From RGIG4608 sp045637205 (GTDB lineage: Bacteria; Bacillota; Clostridia; Oscillospirales; CAG-272): a stretch of DNA of 29,248 bases. The notes below the pieces were generated by a model that worked only from the letters and a program-made list of their open reading frames with translations, did not search any database and was not told where the DNA came from. A program made the translations under genes and the position numbers. This document shows positions 1 through 8,444 of this stretch, one piece after another (position 1 is the first letter of the stretch; each line of letters opens with the position of its first letter). The DNA is taken from assembly GCA_045637205.1 (NCBI GenBank), contig JAZTYY010000063.1:1-29248 (forward strand), written 5' to 3'.

Positions 1-8
1 GTTATAAC

Positions 9-110
9 GCTTTTTCTTTTGAAGCAAGAGGCCCAAAAGAAAAAGCTTTGCAAAAAGAAAATGCCGTTTTTGCGCTCAAGCCGCTGGGCTTCCGCTTTTG
101 AAAAAGCGGA
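9..110. repeat. Intergenic palindromic repeat region
   Basis: Two strong inverted repeats lie here. GCTTTTTCTTTT (9-20) pairs with AAAAGAAAAAGC (35-46) around a 14-nt loop, and TCCGCTTTT (91-99) pairs with AAAAGCGGA (102-110). The open frame covering 19-204 is mostly Lys/Arg and Gln encoded by these palindromes and has no convincing ribosome site. I therefore read the stretch as intergenic repeat DNA and not as a gene. What lies upstream is outside the window. Confidence 0.5.
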
Positions 111-179
111 GCAAAACAACAGCTTTAGTCTGTGCGAACAAAGTGCGCGACAAACCCCAATTTATCAAAGTATAACAAA

Positions 180-202
180 AGAGGGAACTGAACGTTCCCT
201 CT
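180..202. terminator. Terminator downstream of tyrS, probably bidirectional
   Basis: A 9-bp stem (AGAGGGAAC at 180-188, GTTCCCTCT at 194-202) with a 5-nt loop begins 6 bases beyond the tyrS stop codon. On the minus strand the stem is followed by a short T-rich run (TTTTG). On the plus strand it is followed by AATTTTTTATTT, so it could stop transcription from either side. Confidence 0.8.
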
Positions 203-208
203 AATTTT

Positions 209-1426
209 TTATTTAATTACAACTTTCTTAAAGTTCTTCTTACCACGTCTTACGAGGATTCCGTTTGCAAGGTCGGAAGCTGTGAAGGAATGACGGAGAT
301 TTGTGATCTTTTCGTCATTAACAGTTACACCGCCCTGTTCAACTGCACGACGTGCTTCGGAACGAGAGGGAACAAGCTCTGCCTTAACAAGTACGGAGAG
401 AATGTCGATTGCACCGTCCTGAAGGTCTGCTTCGCAAAGCTCAACTGTGGGAGCATTGTCAGCACCTCCTGTGAAGAGTGAACGAGCCATTGTCTGTGCC
501 TTTGTTGCTTCTTCTTCACCGTGAACGAGCTTTGTGAGTTCGTATGCGAGAATTTCTTTAGCAGTATTGAGCTGTGCACCTTCCCAAGAATCCATCGCGT
601 TGATTTCTTCGAGTGGAAGGAATGTGAGCATTCTAATGCACTTGAGAACATCCTCATCACCAACGTTTCTCCAGTACTGGTAGAAATCGAAGGGAGTTGT
701 CTTGTTGGGGTCAAGCCATACTGCGCCTGAAGCAGTTTTACCCATCTTCTTGCCTTCGGAGTTAAGAAGAAGTGTAATTGTCATTGCGTGCGCGTCCTTA
801 CCGAGTTTACGTCTGATAAGCTCAGTACCACCAAGCATATTTGACCACTGGTCGTCACCACCAAACTGCATATTGCAGCCGTATTCCTTGAAGAGATGAT
901 AGAAGTCGTAGGACTGCATAATCATGTAGTTGAATTCAAGGAAGGAAAGACCCTTTTCCATTCTCTGCTTGTAGCATTCTGCAGAGAGCATTCTATTAAC
1001 TGAGAAGCAAGCACCAACCTCGCGAAGTACCTCAACGTAGTTAAGTCCCATAAGCCAATCGGCATTGTTAACCATAATTGCCTTGCCTTCACCAAAGTCG
1101 ATGAAGCGTTCCATTTGCTTTTTGAAGCAATCGCAGTTGTGCTGAATTGTTTCAGTTGTCATCATTTGACGCATATCTGTTCTGCCTGAGGGGTCACCAA
1201 CCATAGCTGTACCGCCACCGATAAGAACAACGGGCTTATTGCCTGCCATTTGAAGGCGTTTCATAAGGCAAAGAGCCATAAAGTGACCAACGTGAAGTGA
1301 GTCAGCTGTGGGGTCAAAGCCGATGTAGAAGGTAGCTTTACCCTCGTTGATCATATTTTTGATTTCTTCCTCGTTTGTAACCTGCGCGATAAGACCGCGG
1401 GCAACGAGTTCTTCATAGATTTTCAT
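209..1426 (-). CDS. tyrS: Tyrosyl-tRNA synthetase
   Basis: Cytosolic class I aminoacyl-tRNA synthetase that charges tRNA-Tyr with tyrosine using ATP. The 405-residue protein has the expected length for the bacterial TyrS family. The HIGH-type signature reads HVGH at residues 45-48 and the KMSKS-type loop reads KKMGKT at 226-231. The tyrosine-pocket region around YDFYHLFK and the GGDDQWSN stretch (189-196) are both present. A C-terminal S4-like RNA-binding domain covers roughly residues 340-405. The ATG start follows AGGAGATAAAAT. The gene sits alone behind a tyrosine T-box leader and its own promoter, so expression should rise when uncharged tRNA-Tyr accumulates. Nothing is missing or broken. 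Confidence 0.97.
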   Translation of the reverse strand: MKIYEELVARGLIAQVTNEEEIKNMINEGKATFYIGFDPTADSLHVGHFMALCLMKRLQMAGNKPVVLIGGGTAMVGDPSGRTDMRQMMTTETIQHNCDCFKKQMERFIDFGEGKAIMVNNADWLMGLNYVEVLREVGACFSVNRMLSAECYKQRMEKGLSFLEFNYMIMQSYDFYHLFKEYGCNMQFGGDDQWSNMLGGTELIRRKLGKDAHAMTITLLLNSEGKKMGKTASGAVWLDPNKTTPFDFYQYWRNVGDEDVLKCIRMLTFLPLEEINAMDSWEGAQLNTAKEILAYELTKLVHGEEEATKAQTMARSLFTGGADNAPTVELCEADLQDGAIDILSVLVKAELVPSRSEARRAVEQGGVTVNDEKITNLRHSFTASDLANGILVRRGKKNFKKVVIK

Positions 1427-1463
1427 ATTTTATCTCCTATCTTTTAATTAACATAATAAAAAA

Positions 1464-1701
1464 GTCCTTGGGCAAAAACCCAAGGACGAATTAGCGTGTT
1501 ACCACCTTGCTTTAAATAAAACGATAGTTTTATTCCTCATTAAGCGCTTTAACGGGCGCACCGTTGCCGCCTACTACAAAAGGTTCGGAGCAAAGCTCAA
1601 AGATGTATTCACATAATGTTTTCTGCGCCTCGCACCAACCGGCAACTCTCTGAAGAAAAGGGAAAATGCTACTATTTCTTGTCATAGCTGTTTTTTATTA
1701 C
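1464..1701 (-). promoter_or_regulatory. Tyrosine T-box leader of tyrS
   Basis: Read on the minus strand, the leader has the T-box parts in the right order. There is an AGAGA-type element (CAGAGAG, 1646-1652), then a specifier loop with TAC (1605-1607) in the context GAATACATC, which matches tyrosine. The T-box sequence AAGGTGGTAACACGC (1494-1508) follows. Last comes an intrinsic terminator, GTCCTTGGG (1464-1472) with CCCAAGGAC (1479-1487), followed by TTTTTTATT. The CCTT of the terminator can instead pair with AAGG of the T-box to form the antiterminator. Uncharged tRNA-Tyr is expected to stabilise the antiterminator and permit tyrS transcription. Confidence 0.95.
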
Positions 1702-1707
1702 CTATGT

Positions 1708-1736
1708 ATATTAACACATATTTTGTTATTTGTCAA
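1708..1736 (-). promoter_or_regulatory. SigA-type promoter of tyrS
   Basis: The -35 is TTGACA (1731-1736) and the -10 is TAATAT (1708-1713), separated by 17 bp. The start would fall near 1701, right before the T-box stem I. The -35 hexamer lies inside the last codons of mtaB, so the two genes overlap at the promoter level and no terminator separates them. Confidence 0.85.
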
Positions 1737-3048
1737 CGATTTCGGCAAAAAAAGTTTCTCCGTTATGATTTGTTAATTTTACGTTTAAAACCTCGGAGTG
1801 AAGGGGAGCATCATTCTTTACACAAATCTCAAGGAAATCGGGAGTGTGACCGTAGGCAAAGCCATTTTCATAGCTTTCAAAAAGCACCTTGTGAGTGTGG
1901 TTTTGTGCTAAAATACGGTCAAATTCATCGTGTCTAATGCTTTTTTCGAGGGAAATAAGCTCAGCTGAACGTTTTTTCTTGATTTCTTTAGAAATTTGGT
2001 TGCCCATCTTTGCAGCAGGTGTACCCTTGCGAGCAGAATATGGGAAAACGTGAATCATAAGGAAATTTGCACGTTTTGCAAATTCGAGTGTTTCGTTAAA
2101 ATCTTCTTCAGTTTCACCGGGAAAGCCGACGATGATATCGGTTGTGTATCTCACGTCGGGCATAGCCGTGCGAAGTCTTTCCATATTATTAAAGGCTTGG
2201 TCGGCATTGTATTTACGCTTCATATTGCGAAGTGTTTTCGAACTTCCTGACTGCATAGAAATATGAAAATGGGGCGCAAGCTTTTTAAGATTTTTAATCT
2301 TTTCAACGAATTTTTCTGTCAAGCAGGAGGGGTCAAGTGAGCCGAGTCTTACGGTGAAATCACCTTCGATTTTGTCTATATCGCAAAGCAAATCAGCAAA
2401 GGTATAGCCCTCTAAATCCTTGCCGTATGATGCAGTTTCAATGCCTGTAAGCACAACCTCGCGACATCCGTTTTTAACGAAGTGAGTTACCTCGCAAATA
2501 ACTTCCTCGGGCGCTTTTGAACGAATTTTTCCTCTTGCGTAAGGGATTATACAATAGGTGCATTTGCTCTCACATCCATCTTCAATTTTGATGTATGCGC
2601 GAGTGCGATCAAAGTGCTTGATTTCCATTTTTTCAAAGCCACAAGCATCAATATCGCGCACGAAAATTTCGGTTTGAGCATTCTTTTCACCCTTTGAGAA
2701 AAGGTCATTAAGTGCATCTGCAATAATGAGCTTGTCAGTGTTGCCACAAACATAGTCAACTCCTGCAATTGCGGCAATATTTTGCGGGTCTGTTTGCGCA
2801 AGGCAACCCGTAACCAATATATATGCATTTGGATTTTTATTTATCGCACGGCGTATAAACTGACGTGCCTTGCGGTCACTCTCGGCAGTTACTGTGCAGG
2901 TATTTATAATGTAAGCATCGCATTCTTCGGTGCTCGGTTTGATTTCAAAACCTAAAGAAGCAAGTCGCTCGGCAATTGCCTCGGATTCATATTGATTTAC
3001 TTTGCAACCTAAAGTAAGAATGCCAACTGTTTTATTTATAACGTTCAT
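1726..3048 (-). CDS. mtaB: tRNA (t6A37) methylthiotransferase MtaB
   Basis: Radical SAM enzyme of the MiaB/MtaB family, 440 residues. MtaB converts t6A37 to ms2t6A37 in tRNAs that read ANN codons. The N-terminal domain carries the three cysteines of the auxiliary iron-sulfur cluster: C15 in GCKVNQ, C51 in NTCTVT and C82 in GCLAQ. The radical SAM cluster is CESKCTYC at residues 159-166. A TRAM-like domain forms the C terminus. I start at the ATG at 3048, which follows AAAGAGGTTAAA. The frame is open 58 codons further upstream, but that stretch is hydrophobic and unlike the family, and the promoter lies inside it. MiaB and RimO are the alternatives; the HTGCKVNQYE-like opening and the neighbours favour MtaB. 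Confidence 0.92.
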   Translation of the reverse strand: MNVINKTVGILTLGCKVNQYESEAIAERLASLGFEIKPSTEECDAYIINTCTVTAESDRKARQFIRRAINKNPNAYILVTGCLAQTDPQNIAAIAGVDYVCGNTDKLIIADALNDLFSKGEKNAQTEIFVRDIDACGFEKMEIKHFDRTRAYIKIEDGCESKCTYCIIPYARGKIRSKAPEEVICEVTHFVKNGCREVVLTGIETASYGKDLEGYTFADLLCDIDKIEGDFTVRLGSLDPSCLTEKFVEKIKNLKKLAPHFHISMQSGSSKTLRNMKRKYNADQAFNNMERLRTAMPDVRYTTDIIVGFPGETEEDFNETLEFAKRANFLMIHVFPYSARKGTPAAKMGNQISKEIKKKRSAELISLEKSIRHDEFDRILAQNHTHKVLFESYENGFAYGHTPDFLEICVKNDAPLHSEVLNVKLTNHNGETFFAEIVDK

Positions 3049-3076
3049 TTTAACCTCTTTTTTAGATGATATATAT

Positions 3077-3105
3077 ATTTTATCATTTTTTTTGCTTCTT
3101 GTAAA
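3077..3105 (-). promoter_or_regulatory. Promoter of mtaB
   Basis: TTTACA (3100-3105) and TAAAAT (3077-3082) are separated by 17 bp on the minus strand. This lies upstream of the ATG at 3048 and supports that start over the longer reading frame. Confidence 0.7.
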
Positions 3106-3125
3106 GATTTTTTGCAAAAATCCCC

Positions 3126-3154
3126 TTGAAAAATGAAGAAAAGAGTAGTATAAT
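3126..3154 (+). promoter_or_regulatory. Promoter of upp
   Basis: TTGAAA (3126-3131), a 17-bp spacer and a consensus TATAAT (3149-3154). It is divergent from the mtaB promoter, whose -35 lies 20 bp away. Confidence 0.85.
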
Positions 3155-3205
3155 AGTAAAGATAAAAATAAATATATGCTGAATTTCAGCGGAATGGAGT
3201 TAAAA

Positions 3206-3838
3206 ATGAGCACATTACACATTATGGATCATCCACTTATTGCACACAAGCTTACTATTATGAGAGATAAGGACACAGGTTCTAAAGACTTTAGACAATT
3301 GCTTAATGAAATAGCAATGCTTATGGGCTATGAGCTTACACGCGATCTTCCTCTTGAAGATACTGTTGTTGAAACTCCTATTTGCAAGTCAACTCAGAAG
3401 TTGATTTCAGGCAAAAAGCTTGCCATCGTTCCCATCCTTCGTGCAGGTCTTGGCATGGTAGACGGTCTGCTTTCTCTTATGCCCGTTGCAAAGGTTGGTC
3501 ACATTGGTATGTACCGTGATCCCGAAACACACAAGCCCGTTGAATATTACAGCAAGATGCCTGCAGATATTGAAGAAAGAATTGTAATTCTTGTTGACCC
3601 CATGCTTGCAACAGGTGGCTCTGCTTCCGATGCTCTTACAATGCTTAAGGAAAAATATCACTGCAAGCACATTAGATTTATGTGCCTTGTTGCTTGTCCT
3701 GAAGGTGTGGCAAAGGTGCAGGCTGACCATCCCGACGTTGATATTTACACAGCTGCTATGGATGAAAAGCTCAATGAGCACGATTATATCGTTCCCGGTC
3801 TTGGTGACGCAGGCGACAGAATTTTCGGTACTATTTAA
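3206..3838 (+). CDS. upp: Uracil phosphoribosyltransferase
   Basis: Salvage enzyme that makes UMP and pyrophosphate from uracil and PRPP in the cytosol. The protein has 210 residues, normal for the family. The PRPP-binding loop reads VDPMLATGGS at residues 130-139, and the C-terminal uracil-binding segment reads YIVPGLGDAGDRIFGT (about 194-209). LRAGLG (78-83) is also typical. The start is the ATG at 3206, preceded by GGAGTTAAAA. An in-frame ATG lies 10 codons upstream but has no ribosome site. The gene has its own promoter and is followed by a hairpin before the pseudouridine synthase gene. Confidence 0.95.
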   Translation: MSTLHIMDHPLIAHKLTIMRDKDTGSKDFRQLLNEIAMLMGYELTRDLPLEDTVVETPICKSTQKLISGKKLAIVPILRAGLGMVDGLLSLMPVAKVGHIGMYRDPETHKPVEYYSKMPADIEERIVILVDPMLATGGSASDALTMLKEKYHCKHIRFMCLVACPEGVAKVQADHPDVDIYTAAMDEKLNEHDYIVPGLGDAGDRIFGTI

Positions 3839-3849
3839 TTAGTAATGCG

Positions 3850-3880
3850 CAAGGAGAGGGATAAGACCTCTCCTTGTTTT
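3850..3880 (+). terminator. Terminator or attenuator between upp and rluD-like gene
   Basis: CAAGGAGAGG (3850-3859) and CCTCTCCTTG (3867-3876) form a 10-bp stem with a 7-nt loop, followed by TTTTGATTT. The T-run is short and no separate promoter is obvious before the next gene, so partial read-through is likely. Confidence 0.7.
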
Positions 3881-3894
3881 GATTTGGAGCAAAA

Positions 3895-4854
3895 ATGAAA
3901 GAATTTCAAATAAAAAAGAACGATGCGGGGCAACGTCTTGACAAGTTTTTGACTAAAGCCGTTAAGGGCTTGCCGATATCGTTGATGTATAAATATATCA
4001 GAACAAAGAAAATAAAGGTCAATCGTGCAAGAACCGAGCAAAAGTACGTTTTGCAAGAGGGTGACATTGTGCAGCTCTTTATTAAGGACGAGTTTTTCGA
4101 CTCACCCGAAAAAGACAACTCTGCACTTGCTTCCATTACTCCCAAGCTGACCATCGTTTACGAGGATGAGAACATCATTCTTTGCAACAAGCGCCCCGGT
4201 GTGCTTGTTCACGAGGATGATGAGGGCAAGGACAATACTCTCATTATGCACATCAAGGCATATCTCTATCAAAAGGGAGAATACGACCCCGATAGTGAGC
4301 AGAGCTTTGCTCCTGCACTTTGCAATAGAATTGACAGAAACACGGGTGGCATTGTAATCGGTGCAAAGAATGCCGAGGCTCTTCGTGTGATGAACGAAAA
4401 GATTAAAAATGATGAAATTTCAAAGTTCTATTACTGTGTTGTTCACGGAAAAATGCCCAAAAAGGCTGATACATTGACGGGATTTTTGCTTAAGGACAGT
4501 GACAAAAATCAGGTTAAGATTTTTGACAAGCAGGTTAAGGGCTCAAAAAACATCATTACAAAATACAAGGTTGTTTCCGAGAAAAACGGAATGAGCCTGC
4601 TTGAAATCGAGCTCGTTACGGGTAGAACTCACCAAATTCGTGCGCATATGAGCTATATCGGTCATCCACTTTTGGGTGACGGTAAATATGGCATCAACAA
4701 GGACGACAGGGCAAAGGGCTACAAGTATCAAGCGCTTTATGCCTACCGTTTGCGCTTTGATTTTGATGACAATTCAGGGGCACTTGGTTACCTTAAGGGT
4801 AAGGAAGTCAAGCTATCACGCGATGACGTTTGGTTTTTAAAGGATTTTATTTAA
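3895..4854 (+). CDS. RluC/RluD-family RNA pseudouridine synthase
   Basis: Converts specific uridines in RNA, most likely 23S rRNA, to pseudouridine. The 319-residue protein has an N-terminal S4 RNA-binding domain (about 1-65) and a RluA-type catalytic domain. The catalytic aspartate is D147 in NRIDRNTGG, where many relatives have H in place of the first N. The second signature, GRTHQIRAHM, follows in the C-terminal third. The ATG follows GGAGCAAAA. The substrate site cannot be told from sequence alone, so no gene symbol is given. The gene ends 13 bases before lnt and probably shares its transcript. Confidence 0.9.
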   Translation: MKEFQIKKNDAGQRLDKFLTKAVKGLPISLMYKYIRTKKIKVNRARTEQKYVLQEGDIVQLFIKDEFFDSPEKDNSALASITPKLTIVYEDENIILCNKRPGVLVHEDDEGKDNTLIMHIKAYLYQKGEYDPDSEQSFAPALCNRIDRNTGGIVIGAKNAEALRVMNEKIKNDEISKFYYCVVHGKMPKKADTLTGFLLKDSDKNQVKIFDKQVKGSKNIITKYKVVSEKNGMSLLEIELVTGRTHQIRAHMSYIGHPLLGDGKYGINKDDRAKGYKYQALYAYRLRFDFDDNSGALGYLKGKEVKLSRDDVWFLKDFI

Positions 4855-4867
4855 TTTGGAGATAATT

Positions 4868-6490
4868 ATGAAGAATTTTTTAAGTAAAATTCCATCAAGA
4901 ATATACATTGCATTAAGTGGATTTTTGCTTGGTTTTACAGTTATTTTTGCTGAAATCGGGCTTGCCGCTTTTATTGCTATGATTCCGCTTGCGCTGATGC
5001 TCTATAAGAGATCGGAGCGCACAAAATACGGAATCGGCAAGGCATATCTTGACGGATTTATCTTCTATATGAGCTTTGACATAGTAATTTTCCATTGGTT
5101 CACCTATTTTTATCCGCTTGAATTTGCAGGACTTACAAAGGGTGAGGCTATATTGGTTATAGCTCTTGCTTGGATAGGTCTTTCTGCCTTGCAAAGCGTG
5201 TTCTCAGCAATTGTTTTCATATTGATTTCAAGATTTATGAAAACAGCCGTTTACAAAAAGTACCCCATATTGTTGGCGCCCTTTGCCGCGTGCCTTTGGG
5301 CAATTAATGAGTGGACACAAACCTTCACTTGGGCAGGTGTTCCGTGGGGTAGAGTGGCAATTTCACAAACTGAAATGCCAATAATGATGCAAAATGCGTC
5401 ACTATTCGGCTCTTACTTTTTAACTTTTATGATAGTGCTTTTCAACTTTCTTGTGGCATATGCTATAAGATATGCTGATAAGAGAAAAATGGCAAGTGCC
5501 GTTGCAGGTGTTGTGATTTTGACTCACGTTTTGTGTGGAACTATTCTTTATTTTGTACCCACAAAAAATGAGGATAAAAGCATTACTGTTGCTTCGGTTC
5601 AGGGAAATCTTGAATCACAGTCGAATTACGATGTAACAAATTCCGAAACGTTTGATATATACGCCGAGCAAACAAAATTAGCAGCCGAAGACGGAGCAAA
5701 GCTCATCATTTGGCCCGAGGGTGTTTTGCCAAGTGATATTAATACGTACATAAGACCTGCAAACAGCATTAGATCGGTAACAATAAGCAATGCGGTTTCA
5801 GGTCTTGCTAAAAAGCTTGACGTAACTATTGTCATGGGTAGCTATTATGAGCTTGAAGAGGACGGGGAAAAGAAATTATATAACTGCATGTCGGCATTCT
5901 ATCCCGACGGAACAAGCAATATTTGTGCATATTCAAAAATAAGACTTGTACCCTTTGGTGAGTATGTTCCAATGCGCGATTTTATTACAGCAGTTGTTCC
6001 TGCCTTGTCGCAAATAAATATGCTTTCCAGCGATGTTGACAAGGGTACAGAAAGCACTGTTATGGGTGCAACATCTGACGAAGATGCAATTCAAATCGGA
6101 ACGCTTATTTGCTTTGACTCGATATATGAAACATTAGCAATTGATACGTCACGAGTGGGTGCTGAGATGTTAATTGTGCCATCAAACGATTCATGGTTCT
6201 ATGATTCAAGAGCAATGAATATGCACCATTCACAAAACGTTTTGCGCGCGGTTGAGCAGGGCAAATACACAGTAAACTGCGGTAATACAGGTATTACGTC
6301 CGTTGTTAGTGACAAGGGTGAAATTATTTCTGAAATGCCCATTTATGAAAGAGGCTACGTGCTTGATACAGTTTATGCAAATGAAACAAGGACTCTTTAT
6401 TCGTATATAGGTAATTTGTTCGTCTACCTTTGCATAGTTGCGGTAATTGTACCGTTTGTGTTTAATATTTGGTATAAAAAGAGAAAGTAA
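4868..6490 (+). CDS. lnt: Apolipoprotein N-acyltransferase
   Basis: Membrane enzyme that adds a third acyl chain to the N-terminal cysteine of lipoproteins. The 540-residue protein has several N-terminal membrane segments (to about residue 230), a C-terminal nitrilase-like domain facing outside, and a last membrane helix. The catalytic triad is visible as E284 (WPEG), K357 (YSKIRL) and C415 (LICFDS), matching the E-K-C triad known for E. coli Lnt. I start at the ATG at 4868, which is preceded by GGAGATAATT; an in-frame TTG lies four codons earlier but falls within the ribosome site. Lnt is usual in Gram-negative bacteria and actinobacteria and less common in Firmicutes. Two lipoproteins nearby and a third downstream are possible substrates. 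Confidence 0.93.
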   Translation: MKNFLSKIPSRIYIALSGFLLGFTVIFAEIGLAAFIAMIPLALMLYKRSERTKYGIGKAYLDGFIFYMSFDIVIFHWFTYFYPLEFAGLTKGEAILVIALAWIGLSALQSVFSAIVFILISRFMKTAVYKKYPILLAPFAACLWAINEWTQTFTWAGVPWGRVAISQTEMPIMMQNASLFGSYFLTFMIVLFNFLVAYAIRYADKRKMASAVAGVVILTHVLCGTILYFVPTKNEDKSITVASVQGNLESQSNYDVTNSETFDIYAEQTKLAAEDGAKLIIWPEGVLPSDINTYIRPANSIRSVTISNAVSGLAKKLDVTIVMGSYYELEEDGEKKLYNCMSAFYPDGTSNICAYSKIRLVPFGEYVPMRDFITAVVPALSQINMLSSDVDKGTESTVMGATSDEDAIQIGTLICFDSIYETLAIDTSRVGAEMLIVPSNDSWFYDSRAMNMHHSQNVLRAVEQGKYTVNCGNTGITSVVSDKGEIISEMPIYERGYVLDTVYANETRTLYSYIGNLFVYLCIVAVIVPFVFNIWYKKRK

Positions 6491-6496
6491 ATAGAA

Positions 6497-6526
6497 ACTC
6501 CCACGATAAAAATCGTGGGAGTTTTT
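6497..6526. terminator. Terminator between convergent lnt and LRR lipoprotein gene
   Basis: ACTCCCACGAT (6497-6507) pairs with ATCGTGGGAGT (6512-6522) around AAAA, followed on the plus strand by TTTTATATATAT. It lies between the convergent stop codons. On the minus strand the T-run is poorer (TTTCTAT), so it serves lnt best. Confidence 0.85.
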
Positions 6527-6534
6527 ATATATAT

Positions 6535-8412
6535 TTAATTTGAAATATATCCCCATTGAACAGGTCTATCTTCAATATTCCAGTAATTTTCCCATCCTTC
6601 CGGTTTTGATTCTACTTCACATTTGATGGTTAAATAAATACAGTTATCAAATACTCTATTTCCCATAGTTGCAACAGATTTTGGGATTATTATTGTTGTA
6701 AGATAAGAGCAATCGTTAAATGCAAAAGCGCCGATTTCTTTTATTGAATTGCCGAGTGTAATCTCATTAAGAGAAGTGCAGCTATGAAATGCATAAGTTT
6801 TAATTTCGATTACATTATTTGGAATAACAATACTAAAGAGTCTAGTGCATCCAGCAAATGAATAAGGTCCAATAGTTGTTACTGAATTTCCTATTGTAAC
6901 GTCTTCGAGTGATGGGCAAAAATAGAATGTATAGCCCTCAATAACTGACACGGAATCACCGATTACTACTGTTTTAAGTGATGAGCATTTTGCAAATGCT
7001 TGTTCACCAATTTTTTGAATGCTGTCGGGAACAACAACCTTTGTGATGAATGTGTTATTAAAAAAAGCCTTTTCTTGAATTTCAACAACGGGTAAACCGT
7101 TATAGTATTCGGGAATAATTATTTCACTGTCATCATATGCCATATAGGAGCCAATGCCTGTAACTATATATCCTGTGCCTTCATCATTAAGAACATATTG
7201 AAGCTGTTTTTCGATAATTTTATACTCGGGAACAGTAAGTGTAGTTGTGCCAAAGTCAGAGAAAATTAGAGAAACTTCTGTATAGGGAGCTATAGAATTT
7301 CCTGTGGGCACTGTATATGCAACTTTTGTTATTCTTCCGTTTTCAAAGAAGAAATAAAGTGTTTTGCTTCCTGCCTTCATTGTGTAATATCTACCTTGCT
7401 CGTTATAAGTAAATGTGGAGATATCTAATTCTGATAAATCAAAAGAATTGTTCAGACTATCACCAATTCCTGCTGAACTATCATTAAGATATACAACGTA
7501 TCCTTCTTCAGAGTCGGTAGTGTCAAGGGGATAGTATGAGCCGTCAATATTCACCAAATACATGATTTCGGTTTCACCCATAAGGTTAGCATTTAATTCA
7601 GCCCCCTCTTTAGTAATTTTTATAGTTAACTCAGCAGTTAAACCTTCAATGGACATACCGTAATACATAGTGCAGTTATCTATAGCCAAATTTTCCAAGA
7701 TTTGCTCGTTAGTAACTGTTGTTATTGTATCTGAAGGGGCTTTGCTAGGTGCAATTATACCATCGGTTATAATTTCCCAATCTCCAATTTCAACGGTGCT
7801 TGTGCCGAATTTATCAACAATGATGCTTCCTGTTCCCTCAATGGGAAGTGCTTCTGAATAAACAATATTACCATCTTCAAAACGGAATTCATAAATCATA
7901 TTGGATGTAGTATAAGTATATGATTTTGTGTCTTCTTCATAAACAAGGTCACTAAATTTTATATAGGGATAAAATCCTAATCCACCTAACGAAATATCAG
8001 CGAAGGGGAATGAGTTTGTGCCATATCCAATAAATCCTTGTGAGGATTCTGCATATGATACAGCATTTTCATAATCATAAATAACACATTGAACGTCATT
8101 ATATACTTGTTGTTCTAATTTGAGTTTTGTGTTGTCGGCAATGATAGTATCGGAGTATCCCGTGCCAACATTAACTGTTAATGTGTAGTTTGTAGCATAC
8201 AGAGATTTTGTCCATTCAAAGGATGTGATAGTAGTTCTTGTTTCATTTTGAATGGGAGGGTCTTCTTGTTGTTCATTTTCCACGGGTGGCTCTTTTTCAC
8301 TAAAAATATTAGTGAAAAAATCATTTACAGATTCAATTGGATCACACGATGTAAGAATAAGCATTGACAGTAGTATAATTACTACAAGTGTGAGTGATAA
8401 CAGTTTTTTCAT
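6535..8412 (-). CDS. Lipoprotein with BspA-type leucine-rich repeats (LRR_5)
   Basis: Predicted surface lipoprotein of 625 residues. The signal peptide ends in a lipobox LTSC with the modified cysteine at residue 23, followed by an acidic, proline-rich linker (EKEPPVENEQQEDPP). The middle (about 50-430) is beta-rich, with repeating segments about tyrosine and threonine, and I do not recognise a family. The C-terminal part (about 430-610) holds five to six BspA-like repeats of the form AF..C..L..V.IP.SV..IG. LRR_5 proteins are often cell-surface binding proteins; the ligand is unknown. The ATG follows AAAGGATGAAAAACC. The gene sits behind a structured leader and terminator (8445-8650), which suggests control by attenuation. 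Confidence 0.85.
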   Translation of the reverse strand: MKKLLSLTLVVIILLSMLILTSCDPIESVNDFFTNIFSEKEPPVENEQQEDPPIQNETRTTITSFEWTKSLYATNYTLTVNVGTGYSDTIIADNTKLKLEQQVYNDVQCVIYDYENAVSYAESSQGFIGYGTNSFPFADISLGGLGFYPYIKFSDLVYEEDTKSYTYTTSNMIYEFRFEDGNIVYSEALPIEGTGSIIVDKFGTSTVEIGDWEIITDGIIAPSKAPSDTITTVTNEQILENLAIDNCTMYYGMSIEGLTAELTIKITKEGAELNANLMGETEIMYLVNIDGSYYPLDTTDSEEGYVVYLNDSSAGIGDSLNNSFDLSELDISTFTYNEQGRYYTMKAGSKTLYFFFENGRITKVAYTVPTGNSIAPYTEVSLIFSDFGTTTLTVPEYKIIEKQLQYVLNDEGTGYIVTGIGSYMAYDDSEIIIPEYYNGLPVVEIQEKAFFNNTFITKVVVPDSIQKIGEQAFAKCSSLKTVVIGDSVSVIEGYTFYFCPSLEDVTIGNSVTTIGPYSFAGCTRLFSIVIPNNVIEIKTYAFHSCTSLNEITLGNSIKEIGAFAFNDCSYLTTIIIPKSVATMGNRVFDNCIYLTIKCEVESKPEGWENYWNIEDRPVQWGYISN

Positions 8413-8444
8413 GGTTTTTCATCCTTTCTTAAATAAAATAAAAA

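Noticed and set aside
19..204. Open frame of 61 codons at the window start
   Set aside because: Its sequence is generated by palindromic repeat DNA, it lacks a ribosome site and it runs into the terminator.
3049..3222. N-terminal extension of MtaB with a hydrophobic segment
   Set aside because: The promoter and ribosome site lie inside it and the family starts at the MNVIN methionine.
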